Notes: a model not told the origin generated them from the sequence alone. A stretch of DNA of 64,000 bases from Mastigias papua (GCA_964019165.1 OZ025273.1:9981279-10045278); one strand, 5' to 3'. Positions 38,501-51,183 are shown, numbered from the stretch's first letter. Translations and numbers: made by a program.

Positions 38501-38918
38501 GCGTTTCTTGTGCGAGGAGCCCTGCTCAAGATCTGGTTCTTAAGAGTTCTTCATTTTTAGACCTATTGTGGCCGCATTGTGGCACTGAAAGCTACTTAAT
38601 AGTTCCATAATTTTGCCTGCACATTAATGCGCTGAAAATAGTACAGACGTAGGAAAGCAATTTATATTCGGAGTTTTGCTTTGGGTTGGTGCTAAAAATA
38701 TTTGCTACATGGGTTTCACAGAATTCACGCGGGTTTTAAAGCATTGAATGAAACTGACTAATTCTCAATTGCGCTCACTGATGAAAATTCATGAAGTTGG
38801 AAAGTTCGTTAGGAATATTTCCCTTAGTAGTCCAAGTTCCTTAAACTTTTTGGCCTTGTAAATGTAGGTTCCTTCCATTAGTGGTGCCTTATAAAGTTAA
38901 TATTTTGTGGGACCAAAT
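38501..38918. mobile_element. MITE family A, copy 3 (diverged)
   Basis: It starts GCGTTTCTTGTGCGAGGAGC and shares the order GTTCTTCATTTTTAGAC, GCACATTAATGCGCTGAAAA, GAAGTTGGAAAGTTCGTTAG and TAAATGTAGGTTCCTTCC with copies 1 and 4. Confidence 0.6.
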
Positions 38919-38921
38919 ACA

Positions 38922-39182
38922 TACTGTTTGTGTAAGAATAGAATCTATAAGAATATCAAGGCTCAGAATCGCTAAAATTTAGGAGTGATTTAGGAGTAAT
39001 GCACGGTTCAAATTTCACCAAGGCTTAGAGGTTTTGCTTCTTTCAGCTTTTTCTATACGAGTAGTAATGCTCAAAATCAATAATATTTTAAGAATAATTG
39101 GAAAATATACTTAGGCTCAAAATCAAAAAGTTGTGGAGTACTGAGACTCAGTGAAAAATTAGGCATTCTTATTAAGTGTTTC
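38922..39182. mobile_element. MITE family B, copy 1
   Basis: It begins ATACTGTTTGTGTAAGAATA and then ATAAGAATATCAAGGCTCAG. The right side repeats TTAGGCTCAAAATC and ends ATTCTTATTAAGTGTT, an inverted form of the start. It adjoins the family A copy. Confidence 0.55.
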
Positions 39183-41215
39183 ATTTCGCTTCCATTAGAT
39201 TACTAATTTTTCCGCATCAGCTTAACACGTTTTGAAATAATGGGCCAGATGCAAATGGATCTATAATCGTTTGTATCCTTGCCTAGTGTAAATTGACTCA
39301 GAAAAATCGTCGGATAATTTTCACATAATATAGTAGGAACAATAAGTTATCCCACATTAAGATTAAGGAATTTTCGTTTCTTTTGCCAAAGAATACTGTT
39401 TTCCGGTTCAAGTAACCGCAGAGTTAGTGTAAGTAACTGACATCACAGAGGCCACGCTCTTCATATGTAGAGAAGGTAGAGCAGCTGATTGTTTGTAAGA
39501 GCCTCTACCAAATGTGGCAAATTGGTGACTTTTTAGAGCAATGTTTTTGACAGCGGATACATCTTAGCTGCATATAGCTGGTATGTAATGCGATGAATCG
39601 AAATATCTTTGCTGAGTATATAGCTTCGTTGTCTCCTTGTTTAGGCCAATTGGGATACATATAACTTGTCTCGAACGTCAGGCATATATCTATATGTGAT
39701 TTCCACGAATCGTTGTATTGTAGAGCTGAATATCATGAATGTACGGCGTGAAATGTGAGCTCTTCCTTTCTGTTTACCGCATGACATTATATTTGTGCTG
39801 CCACCAACTTTTCCAAACAGTGAGATAGACAATTTCATGTGATTTTATGCCAGAGTTTATGGACATTGTTGTCAGATATAGTAGAGTTCTTAAACATTGC
39901 AACGAATTTGAAGATTTTTAGTTTTATAAGCAATCGTCAACCTGCAGAATGCACACTTCATAAAGTAGTGAATGAGAGAGTTCAGTTCAACATTACTATA
40001 TACTTTTCGTTTTATTGGGAATAAAACCAGGTCTAACTTAATTACGTTTCCCGTTTTATTGAATATCGATCCATCTTTCTCTTTAGTGTGGATATGCTTC
40101 ACAATATTTTCTTTGAATGTCTGATTTTCTGTTCCCTTCTTAGTTGTTTCATATAACTAAGCAACACTGTATCCAATGCTTGACATACCCTGCCCCCAGT
40201 CCTTGATCGTAGATCCTGATTAAATAGATAAAAATTGTAGAATTATTTTTGAAGTATCTTTGCTAGCTATTATCAGTGATACAATCTCTGTTTCCTTTGA
40301 TTGCAGCGGTATTTGTTACTATTGTTGTGTGGAGTGTCTGACATTGAATCTATTGTAGCATTTTTAGCTGCATTTCATGAGGTTTGTTTGCTTTCAATGC
40401 CGGTGTTAATACGGAAAGCAACTGAGTAAATTCGCATTGCTACTAAGCTAGCGACTTAATATCTAAGCTATAATTTTTCTTATCATATAGTATAATTCCT
40501 TACCACTAAGCGCAGCAAAGCCAGACGCTTGATGGCTTTCAGCTGTTCCCATATTGCCATTGCTGAGGTCACAGCTCTGTGAAACGCATGTAAGCTTGGC
40601 TTAATCACATCAGAAATAACAATACAGTTTTGATAGATACTCTCAATTTGTGATATCACCTCATCTCGGGCAGACCGACTTTTATGGTATTCATTGTCCG
40701 TCGCGTAAAGACTGTGAAATGACTGTCTAAGCGGTTCTCTTTATTACCATCTCCTTACTTCATTGATGCTACAGTTGTGCATATAGATGTTCACCGCTGT
40801 AGTTAAATCGCATAGTCGCCAGTGGTATGATTGTGTTGCATTATAGCACACAATCAATGGTGTTTGCTTAACCCAAATGACGAGGCTGTGTTTGAACCAA
40901 TGCTGAGCTTTCTATCGTCCTTTGTGAGTCTCCTCCACAGCTTTATTCATTTCTTTGTCAGTCTTACCTATTGATCCATCCACGATGCATCTGAGTGAAA
41001 AGTTGTATAGAGTTCCTCAAGTGACTTGTTTACGGGCGATAGGCTAGAATGGCACACTTCGAAACCATTAGCGACATATCTCCGCATTATAAGTTTGTGG
41101 TAGTCTTTGTTGATATGGTAGTTATAGTTACAAAAAGACGACAAGGCGTATAGCTACCAGTGGTGAATGATGCTTAAGATTCAGTTTGGTATGCAATCAA
41201 TGCCAGAGATGATCA
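39183..41215. other. No gene recognised
   Basis: Unique sequence. An exon-like stretch after a good acceptor at 40306 (RYLLLLLCGVSDIESIVAFL) has no homology I recognise. Confidence 0.45.
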
Positions 41216-42150
41216 TTATTATCAGAATTCAGCAATCTTCAATTTATTGTATACTTTCACTGGTCATAATAATCATTATTTTTATCATGCTCATATTTAT
41301 CATTATCATCATTATCGTCATCATTGTCATTGTCACTTTGATGATTTTAATAATGCAAATTTTTTAAAATTTCTCATTGTGTATATAAACTAATTACAAT
41401 TGTACACCTCAGCAGATACATGACAGTTTGTCATTATCGTCATTATTATTGTCATTATCATACTGATGATGGTAGTACTGCAAATGATAATAACGGTAAT
41501 GATATTCATCATAATCTTCATCATTATCTTCATCATTATCTTCATCATTATCTTCATCATTATCATTATTATTGTCATCTTGATCAGCAGTATTATCATC
41601 ATTATCATGGTACTGATATTCATCATAATCTTCATCATTATCTTCATCATTATCATTATTATTGTCATCTTTATCATCAGTATTATCATCATTATCATGG
41701 TACTGATATTCATCATAATCTTCATCATTATCTTCATCATTATCATTATTATTGTCATCTTTATCATCAGTATTATCATCATTATCATGGTACTGATATT
41801 CATCATAATCTTCATCATTATCTTCATCATTATCTTCATCATTATCATTATTATTGTCATCTTTATCATCAGTATCATCATTATCATGGTACTGATATTC
41901 ATCATTAACTTCATCATGACCAAAGTACTGATATCCATCATAATCTTGATCATTATCTTCATCATTATCATTATTATTGTCATCTTTGTCATCATTATCA
42001 TCATGATCATGATACTGATATTAATCATTATCATCATCACAATATCAATTTGATGATGATAATAGTGCAAATGAAAAGAATAATAATGATCACTATTATC
42101 ATTGTCATATCGATGATGATATATTTGCAATTGATAATAATGCAAATGAT
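41216..42150. repeat. ATC/ATT-rich minisatellite with a unit of about 90 bp
   Basis: The tract is built from ATC, ATT and TTC triplets. The marker TACTGATATTCATCATAATC recurs at 41611, 41701, 41791 and, as TACTGATATTCATC, at 41890. The repeat unit is thus 90 bases, once 99. Because the units are multiples of three, both strands have long open frames, but their composition (Ile/Phe, His/Tyr, Met/Ile) is that of the repeat and not of a protein. Confidence 0.9.
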
Positions 42151-43001
42151 CTCGTTATCATCTTTTGGTGAATTAGACGCTTTCGGGTGTACATTAATTG
42201 GACATTAAGGGCCTAAATCTCTCCTTCAAAGATATTGCAAACTCAAGAGCTCCTTCATCAAAATCTATGAAGAAAAATTATTAATACGTAGACCTGGAAA
42301 TGCTATGTTACAGGCCTATTTGTATCAGAACCGCGTTTATACCTTGGTTATGAAATAATCCCCAGAGAGCCAACATTTGACGAAAACTGTAGTAGGGCGT
42401 AGGCCCTATTCTAAGGGAGTATGGCTTAATGCCAACAAAATTGGGAGCTCAGACGCCACAAACCCGCGCCAGCCATTTTCCAGAAAATCCCATTTAGATA
42501 CAGGCAAATAGCAGTAGATATATGATTCTTCAATTAAATGTTGAATTTTGAATTTTGCACAATTTTAGGATCCTCTCGTAAACTTGACTGTTATGGTTGT
42601 TACCTAATGTGATTAGATACGGCAGTAGTATAAGTAACTGACTATTTTATTCTCTGTTTTTGTGGGTTGCTTAACGTTTGTCAAACACATGACTGATGGA
42701 GAACTTCCTTAGCGGAGGAGCTTCTAAGTTTCTTCTTGTTTTAAGTCGGCTCATGTTTCGGTATATTTGCCCTACTGGTTTTCTCAAAACTAATTTCTTA
42801 TGAAAGTCATTTAGCAGTGAAAGCCAGCTGCTTAGTTATGAAATTTTCATTAAGAGTAGTCTCTTTTAGTTTAGCCGATTGTGTGAACTAACTTTAGGTG
42901 GAAATGAGAATTGTAAAATAAACTATGTCGCTCAAGACATTGATCTATTTACATGATATAAAGGGTGCTTTTTCCTGATATTTCGAAATCTGTATACCTT
43001 A
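42151..43001. other. No gene recognised
   Basis: AT-rich sequence with no supportable feature. Confidence 0.5.
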
Positions 43002-43739
43002 TTGGCCCTTGTTACGCCGGCTCTTAATGGCGTTAATTTTCATGAAGCGGTGTTAGAACGGCCGGCGTTACAAGGACCGGCGTTACAAAGGCCGGCACAA
43101 AAAGGGCAAAATTTGTATAATTTTCGACCAAAAAGCGGCGTTGTTTTTGTAGTCCTGAATGGGGGCCTGCTTCTTACTAATTGTTGCAGCAGCGAGTGCT
43201 AGCGAGTGAGGAGCATATACAGTTGCCGAACCAGTTCAGAAATAAGGAACGTACAATTGTAGTTAGGGAATAAACTTTTTTCTAATTTTGTCATCTAAAT
43301 GGGCACGGGTACTGTCGTTTATTTCATACGTTCAGAAAAACAGTCACATTGGGAAAGTTACCCAGCCTGTATCAAACTGTATTCAGAAAGTGGGTGGAGA
43401 GAAAAATGACATGATATTAGGAAAAATAGGGGGAAAAGAAACGAAGTTTAGATTAGTGGAATCTGGCAGCGAAAACGAAGTTGATTTTGCAGATTATAGC
43501 AATTTTGCAGAAAAAGCTGACACTTAGACAAATGATCTTAAAATCGATGACTGGAAATTTTAACGAAACAAAAATCTGCCAGAAATGTGTAAATAAATGT
43601 ATCTTTTTTGTAATTTCTTGTTTTTAAATGGCGTAAAATGCAGCCCAATGTGGCGGTAGACCAAATTTCTTCCCTGGCGTTATAAGGGACGGTGTAGAAA
43701 GGGCCGATGTTAAATTAGGACCGCCGGAAAGAGGGCCAA
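43002..43739. mobile_element. 738-bp DNA element with TTGGCCCT ends
   Basis: The left end TTGGCCCTTGTTACGCCGGC and the right end, inverted, (TTGGCCCTCTTTCCGGCGGT) agree at about 15 of 20 positions. Sub-terminal GGCCGGCGTTACAAGG motifs recur on the left and GGCGTTATAAGGGACGG on the right. The interior has a 79-codon open piece (43288-43527) with no recognised domain. Confidence 0.6.
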
Positions 43740-44631
43740 CATGGTAGACATATTTAAGTCTGATGAACGTGGAGAGAGCTTAGTCGCGCTTAAAAGAGTC
43801 TTAAAGCAATTACACGGCACGTATATCGAAGTTATTTTTTGTGCACATTGGCTCCATAAGAATTGGAGGAATGTATGGGTTATTTCCAAACCGGATCAAA
43901 TGGTTACTAATTGGTGTATTTGTGCTTCCAGGCATTCTTTCTATGATATGTTGTAGAGGGATAAACGCTTTGTTAAAAACGTCGTCATTCCTAGACTTGG
44001 GAGCTGTATGATGGACCCAGAGCTTGCAGTAAAGGAAATTTACAAGACCTCTATGCAGTGAACATTTATGCTTTATAGGCGAAGCGCGAAGGAGCCTTTT
44101 CTTGGACCACACCCATTTCCCACCATATAGGCTGTTTTGGTGTAGTATACCTCCACGCTCTTGATCGTTGTGACTGCACCAAACAGGGAGGCACAAACAA
44201 TTGTCAAACAGAGCTCTTTGTCAAACAAATTTGATCCCTTAAAAATGTTATAATACATTCTCCGAGTGAAAGATTTTAAGTAATTCGTAATCAATACGTA
44301 TAGTAGATGTCGGGGTTTCGCGATGGTTCTTAGACTTCTAATGCGCTTTTCATTATAGCTGGTAACTTTGGGCTATGTAATCGTATTCGCTAATCTTCGC
44401 ATTGTTTTTCATCTAGACATATTTTAAAAGTCATGTTAATCAACCAGAGTCGAAAAAGCCAGTTAATGTTCTCATGTAAGTCCCTCTGTCAGTTGTGAAG
44501 TGTGATCTGTGCACTAACGTTCAACTTTGGGTGCTTGTTGTAGTTATGGGAGTTTATTAAGTGTGTGTATGATTGCTTGGGCACAATAGCTATCAGAGCT
44601 TTGGACTACACAGTAGATACATTGAGGGAAT
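43740..44631. other. No gene recognised
   Basis: Overlapping open pieces exist on both strands at 43741-44294 but none shows a domain or splice pattern. They could come from a degraded element. Confidence 0.4.
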
Positions 44632-45062
44632 ACACGCGTTTGTTTACAAGGAACCCAGTTCAAGGCATGGTTCCGAAAGTTCCTTTTTTTGGATGTCCAA
44701 TGATCAAATTGTAGTACTATAAGTTCCTATGTAATTCCTTAATTTTCACTGCACATTTAGTGCCAAACGCACAAAGAAGGTAGGAAAGAAGTTTTATGAA
44801 TATTGAAGCATAATGTCAAAATGTATAAGCATGAAGCATACTCAGTGAAACACTTTAGCACAAGCATAGCAAACTATTTATCCAGATTTTGGCGGCAATG
44901 AATAGAACGAGTTTCCTAATTCTTGATTGCTTGCTGTTATAAACATTTTTCAATTTGAAAAGTTTCTTAGTGAATTTCCCTTTAGAAGTATAAATTCTTT
45001 AAAATATTTTGGCATTCTACTTGCAGACTCCGTGCAAAGTGGTTCCTTTAAAAATAGCGTGT
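44632..45062. mobile_element. MITE family A, copy 4
   Basis: The left end ACACGCGTTTGTTTACAAGG is followed by AACCCAGTTCAAGG. The right end GGTTCCTTTAAAAATAGCGT with GT completes the inverted repeat. TGATCAAATTGTAGTACTAT and CAATTTGAAAAGTTTCTTAG are shared with copy 5. Confidence 0.75.
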
Positions 45063-46817
45063 ATGGGGGTAGAGAGAGCCACACCCCTATCCCCAGAAAG
45101 ATTGCAGAATCTTTGCTTGGAGTTGCTCTGAAATTTGCTTTCATTCATACAATAACAGAGATAACGCTACGTCAGTGGTAGCTGCTGACTTTTCATGATA
45201 CGGCACCTTTGAGAAAATGCACGGTTGCTCCTTTTACATTTTTTATGGTGGCACTTTTCGCACTAGCACGAGACGAGCACAATGTGTCGGTGATAATCAT
45301 GTGTTCACTTTGTGACATATTCCTTATATAGAAAGGTCATTTAGAAACGGAGGAAAATCGCTTCGTTACCAAACCAACGAATATCTTAATATCGTGAGAA
45401 CGTTAGGTATTAGCACAGAAATGGAGAAAAAATATCTCTGGCGTTCAATTGGGATACAGCGGGAACATTGTTTCTTCACAATCTTAGCTCGCTGGTCGCA
45501 AGGAGAAAAATCTCTGATTGAATAGGATTATCCGTAATTCCTATTCACAAGGGATAAGCGAATCGTTCTTTTAAAATCTCAGAGGACACAGAAAACCAAT
45601 TAAGTACATGTATTAATACATAGTTAGATTATAAGTGATATCGGATGATGGCTTTCATATTAGCGGGCATTGGTAAATAATTGAAACTGAAAACAGACCT
45701 TAACTTTTGGATGCCTAACGGGACAGTAGCTTTCAAGACGCGGAGGAGCTGAGCGTTTTTGACCTTGGCAAAAGTTCAGGCCTGAAACTTCGACATCAGT
45801 CTAGCCAATTGTATCAGACGAGCTTGTTTGATGAGTTACAGGACTTCTCGAGTCATTTTATTTGGTAGCGATGGTTCTACATTCTTTAAAAGTGTGAGCT
45901 GTCATTTCTCTTGTGAGTTGGGAAGTATATGTTTATATTTGACTACCTTTGTTAGCGGGTGTGTCCATTAAACAGATCACCTGTTGGTATCTTAGCTTTT
46001 CAGCATTGAAGATAGTGCTTGTAGATGTCTTTTGCATTCCTATTTCATGTACAGTAGTGAATGGTAATGTGACAGGCCAGACAGATATGATAAATAATGT
46101 CTCGTTTGTCGAATTACACTAAGAAATTTTGATGGTCCGTTAAAGAGACGTATTCATAAACCCATTTTTCTTTCAATTTTGAAAGGACATAATACTTTTC
46201 ACCAATTATTGCCTTAAGGCTGCTAATAGAATTTAAGTTACTCCTTGGTCTCTAGTAAACGGGGGGGGGGGGTGCATTCATTGATTTTTGGAATTTTTCC
46301 AACTCCTCGGAGCTTATTAGAGCCCAACGCTTATTTTTTTGGGAGCCAGAGCGTGAAAGACAGTGAAGATTGTGCCGATAGCCATTTTTGTAAGAGTATT
46401 TAATTGGAATTTTTGAATGATGCTAAAATTTCTAAGAGTAATATGTTCATTGTGTTGATACTATTTTATTCTCACCAAAAAGCGGCGCCATTTTTAGACA
46501 TACTGAAATGCCTTTTTCGTACGGAAAGCTGTTGTTTCGTGCTGTAGTGAAATTCTGTAGTACCAGCAGACTTTTCACGTATTTCATTCTCATTTTACAA
46601 CCAATCAGACATTATTTCAGAAAGCTCCAGCCCCAGTTTATTGTAACCCCCATTTATTAATTTTCAAAGTTGTGTTCAACCCTCTGTTTACTCCGACCCC
46701 CTCGCATATTATTGACCAAAGAGTACCAGTGATAACTGCATGCATTTTGTGTCTAGAGTTGCGGAACAGTGTAAAGCCATGGAATGGCATGGCCTTGTGT
46801 GTAAAGAAACTTGTGGT
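45063..46817. other. No gene recognised
   Basis: AT-rich sequence. A G12 run lies at 46261-46272. Opposed GAGCTTATTAGAGCCC and CAGTTTATTGTAACCCCC patches near 46310 and 46640 may be remnants of one element. Confidence 0.4.
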
Positions 46818-47253
46818 ACACGCTTTTTAATAAGGAACCACTTTATAAGGAACCTACATGTACAATGCCAGAATATGTAAAGAACTTATACTGGTAAAGA
46901 AAAGTTCCATAAGGAACTTTTCAATTTGAATAATTTGTATAACACCAAACAATCAAGAATTTGGAAGCTGGTTCCATGCATTTGTAGCCAAAACCCGTAT
47001 ATATTATTTGTTATACTTGTGTTAGGACCTTCATTTTTCATTTATCTTACGTTACAGCCAAAGTTAAAGGCAAAATTCAAGATTTCGATGGTTTCCTTGT
47101 GTCTGTGCCATTTTTATGCACTAATTGTGTGCTGAAAATTAAGGAACTGTTAAGGAACTTTTAGTACTACAATTTGATCATTGGAGGTCTGAAAATAAGG
47201 AACTTTTGGAACTAGGCCTTGAGCTAGGTTCCTTATAAAAGAAAAAGCGTGTA
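46818..47253. mobile_element. MITE family A, copy 5 (best TIRs)
   Basis: The left end TACACGCTTTTTAATAAGGA and the right end TATAAAAGAAAAAGCGTGTA are inverted repeats, with GGAACC and GGTTCC just inside. At 436 bp it is the best-kept copy and lies in reverse orientation to copies 1 and 4. Internal direct blocks AAGGAACTTTT recur three times. Confidence 0.8.
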
Positions 47254-47351
47254 TCTTTGCAATTTCATTGTCCCCATACTGCACCACTCGACAATGCCCT
47301 CCATGCTTAGCTCAGTTTTGTATGTGAGATGTTAGTCAGTATTACACCGAA

Positions 47352-47721
47352 ACACACCTTTTAATAGGAGTACCTATCTTTTCGCTGAGCCTCACTATTC
47401 TTAAAGTTTTTATTTTGAGCCTAAGAATATTCTTCAATTATTCTTAAATTTTAGTGATTTTGAGGATTAATTCTCGTATAAACTATATTGTTATCATGAA
47501 AAGTGTGCAACTGACACTCACAAAAAGCCGATGAGTCGCATTATAGTGCTGTGAATCAGAGACCCACAAGTGAAGCTCACATTGGTTTTGTATTCTAATG
47601 AAAACTCATATATGCAGAAACTCTAAGACTTGATGAAGCTTGAACCTTACATTATTTTGAAATTATTCTTAAGTTTTGGGCCTTGATATTCTTATAGGTT
47701 ATATTCTTATAAATAGTGTGT
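47352..47721. mobile_element. MITE family B, copy 2
   Basis: The right end TATTCTTATAAATAGTGTGT, with GGGCCTTGATATTCTTATAG inside it, is the inverse of the family start (TATAAGAATATCAAGGCTCA). The left end is ACACACCTTTTAATAGGAGT. The middle is unrelated to copy 1. Confidence 0.6.
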
Positions 47722-47874
47722 AGCGAAGCTCTCCTTTGAAAATGGCCTGCCACGTGTTTGTTACATCTAAGTTTCAATTTCTGTGGTTCTGTATGGCTGA
47801 TTTCACTCAAGGTGCAAGCGTGTGACTGATACTTTTACACTTTAAACATAGAAATGAATTAGTCCTTATTCTGC

Positions 47875-48154
47875 TACAATGGCCGCCATAACTCTTGGAA
47901 CACCATGCTTCTTATCTATATACACTATCCCCCCCCCCCCCCTTACAATGTTGTAGTATGACTAGGAAACGAAGAAAAATGGAGATTTAAGTTCACCAAG
48001 TGCACCGCACATCCTGGGACATATACTTTCTTCTTCTCAACATTGCTTCAGGGGGGGGGGGGGCTGTTTACGTGAAATACGACAATGAAGCGTTAAATAT
48101 CTGTTTCCTGGCAATTCCACGCTACTGTTCCAACTACTTTTGGCGGCCATTGTA
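47875..48154. mobile_element. 280-bp fold-back MITE with C-run and G-run arms
   Basis: The left end TACAATGGCCGCCATAACTC, then TTGGAAC, is inverted at the right end (GTTCCAACTACTTTTGGCGG, then CCATTGTA). A run of about 14 C (from 47929) and a run of about 13 G (from 48051) lie in mirrored positions, so the single strand can fold back or form G-quadruplex and i-motif structures. No coding sequence. Confidence 0.75.
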
Positions 48155-49309
48155 ACTACTGTAGATTTTTAGAATTGAGAAAGCAGCTCGAAGGATTAGA
48201 ATTTATTGATATCCTCAATCTTGATGAGAAAATTTCCACTTGATGTAGAATTAACTTCACCAAGATTTGTTAAATGCATGTAAGCTTAGGGTGTTGTGTA
48301 CTGGAAGTTTTGTAGTTCATGAGTTAGGACCACCTTCAGGGATCCAACAGCCTGAGATAGTTTCTAGTTACATGTCGAGTCATTACACAGCAGGGTGATC
48401 TGAAAAGTGGACTGTCTGAGAAATTTCCTTGTTACGGTTTTATTTCAATAACACATTTGTGTCACTGCCAAAGGTTAGAATTCTACAAGCAGTTTAAGAA
48501 AACATACATAATTTGCTTTGTCCTGAGATAGATATGCAACCCATATTTTGGGCAGGTGTGGACCTTCTGTTTGCGATGGAAACTTCTGCTTTTCTGATAA
48601 TGATTCTCGGCAATATGAATCGATAGATAACGCACTTGTTTTGATAAATTACTTTAAGTAACGAATCCTGTGGTTTTTTCTGTTATATAAAGGAAAGATT
48701 GATGGTAAGTGTGACAATGCAGGGCTGAATTGAGTCGTAATGCAGCGTTTGATGATAGGAAACGTGAAAACAGAGCCACTGCATTTGTGTCTGATCTACG
48801 TAATGTCCATTCAGAATTAGCATGGCTTATTTCTTTTTGGAGTATGAAAAAGCTTGTGGTTTATTCAGTGGAGGTGTTCGGTTGTTCGTAGACAAAGCAT
48901 GATTATTGTTAGTCTTCAGCTGGTAAGTAAAGAATGATGTTTGTTGGTTTGGACTGTTCTCTCCGATATTATCACTACCCAGGGTTGGATTGACCGGCCT
49001 TGCAAATTTGGCTTGGACCGAGGGCCCGGACGCTAAAAGGACACTGCTCTATTCGTGGCAAAAATATCTATACCACCCTGAAATATGACTTACTAAAGAC
49101 GGTAGTAAATCAGTGATTTCTAGGTATGCTTTTATTGTCTATTTGTTTTGTCAACATTTCCTTTTTCCTTTTATCACTCATTGTGGAATAATAAGGGAGA
49201 CCCTTCCCTCGTATGGACCAGGACCCATTAATCTCTCAATCAGCCCCTGTCACTGCTGCGATCAATCCACTTGATTATATTCATTTTAAACAATCCACAT
49301 TTTTACCAT
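48155..49309. other. No gene recognised
   Basis: Unique AT-rich sequence with no supportable feature. Confidence 0.5.
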
Positions 49310-49420
49310 ACAATACAATACGAAACAATACGATACAATACAATACGATACAATACAGTACAATACAATACAATACAATACAATACGATACAATACGATA
49401 CAATACGATACAATACAGTA
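49310..49420. repeat. (AATAC)n pentanucleotide microsatellite
   Basis: About 22 units of CAATA/CGATA-type pentamers. The frame it opens (QYNTIQYNTI) is an artefact. Confidence 0.93.
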
Positions 49421-50350
49421 AAGTAGGCTCACATAGTTATGAAAGTTTAATACTGGACTTCTGAGAGCTAGGAAAGTTGATAAGTCATATGCCTGTAGAA
49501 TTCCGTTATTCACACAAGAAAATCATCGCTTTTACTTATTTTTTTTATATATTTCGTGTTGTAACTTATTTATTAGAGTGTTATATTTGTGCAGTGCCTG
49601 CCTGCCTGTCTGTCTTTCTAACACTACTGTATAGTTTTATACAAACTCAGCTATTCTTGCCAAGAAAGTCTCAAGAGATTGTCAGTTCAGGCCTAAAGAA
49701 ACTTTGCTGTGAATGTAGCGTATATTCTGCGAATATCGTCATCATAATACGCTGATCATTATTTGGTTGTTCTTCCTTTTCGCTATCTTCATTTCAACTA
49801 TATTGTCCCAGATACTCTTTCATAGCTTACATCATAGTTTCTCAATCAATCTGTTTATCATGTCGTACGTCAAACAGAGATGTAGGAAGCATTCGAAGGG
49901 TGGATAGGCAAGGAAGTCGAAGGGCACTTTTGCCACTCTCTACAGTACTCTAAGCGATTCCCAATCGTTCAAAAATTACGTGTTGCACTGATATACGTAT
50001 TGAAAACAGAGAGAGGTAGTTATGGCAACTGTAGTTATGGTCCATGCAGGATAGTATAGAATGCAAGAAAAGTTTTTGTGTTAAACCAAATGAAGAAGAG
50101 CTCTCTGATTTGTTCACAGTTCCTTACTCCCCTGATATAGATTGTCGATTTTTTTTTATGATTTATTGTTTCAATAGTTAGCACTCAGTTTCAAAAATAT
50201 TGGCACAGAGGTGTCTTAATGAATGGAGTGTTGATATGAAATTCTGTGGAGGGCTGAAATAGCAACAGTCCTTGCGTCAACGACTATCAAGATTTGCCTT
50301 TTCTGACTACTACATTCCAATATTAGTGCTTCTCAAGGATACATGTTTCT
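49421..50350. other. No gene recognised
   Basis: AT-rich sequence with no supportable feature. Confidence 0.5.
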
Positions 50351-50729
50351 TTTGAAATGAATCTAGCACAAGGCCTATTCTGAAAGGTCCTTATTCTCTG
50401 GCCTCTTTTGACCACACTTTATGTCTAAACGCTCCTTCACATTTAACCGTATATTTAATACTACAGACATGTAAGTGATCAGTGCTAAGACCGGGCACTG
50501 TGGGTACTGCAAGTTTTAACGGAAACCCACATATGGACCACGTGTTACAATGATTACAAATAATTTATGCGAATTTAGAATTTTGATTTTCGATCGTTTG
50601 CAGTGATAAAATAGACGAAATTGTAAAGTTCTTCAGGGATTTTGCCGTTTGTAGCAAAAACTCCCTGGATGTTTGGCCTTCTACGTGTTGGTTTCTTATG
50701 AAGCGGTTGTTTATAAACATAAATGTGTA
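50351..50729. mobile_element. MITE family A, copy 6 (old)
   Basis: Shared blocks are AGCACAAGGCCTATTCTGAA, AGTTCTTCAGGGATTTTGCC, TTTGGCCTTCTACGTGTTGG and TTCTTATGAAGCGGTTGTTT. Ends are worn. Confidence 0.5.
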
Positions 50730-51045
50730 TTAGTCATCCTGTTGAACTATATCTAGCAAGGCACAATATACCTTCTGTATAAATCATTCCATGTAATCTC
50801 TTATGGTAGAGTGTTTTGGTTTTGCCGTTCTTCTTTTCATAGATTATCAACCACTAACTTTCTGTAACCTTGTCAGCCAGATCGAATTACCTACTTTTTG
50901 AGAGAATTGTATTTGTAGCAGTAATTTTAATATCTACATGAGAAGTTTAGAGCAGGTTATGTTTTTTATTTTCAGATTTGGCGATGTACTACTTTAAAGT
51001 GTCTATAGCTATCATACCGGTGAGTTACGCTCCTGTTAGGAGGAT

Positions 51046-51152
51046 TACATATATTTTTTGTGTAAGAATTATTTAATTCTGGTCTTGCCATCATATTTCT
51101 TAAAGACACCAGAAATGAGCCTTGAATATTCTTAAGTGATTCTTATTATTTG
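51046..51152. mobile_element. MITE family B fragment
   Basis: TTTTTTGTGTAAGAATTATT and GAGCCTTGAATATTCTTAAG are the two ends of the family B pattern with little between them. Confidence 0.4.
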
Positions 51153-51183
51153 TATGTTTGTTCGTATAGGAGCCAAATGTTCG

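Noticed and set aside
40307..40430. Exon-like hydrophobic stretch RYLLLLLCGVSDIESIVAFL after a good acceptor
   Set aside because: No start codon, no clear donor, no homology and no joining phase to the receptor exons.
41390..42145. 251-codon minus-strand frame of Met/Ile and a 195-codon plus-strand frame of Phe/Ile
   Set aside because: Both result from triplet-based repeats with unit length divisible by three; the composition is that of the repeat.
43741..44294. Overlapping open frames on both strands of 70-128 codons
   Set aside because: They overlap each other, end in arbitrary stops and show no family pattern.
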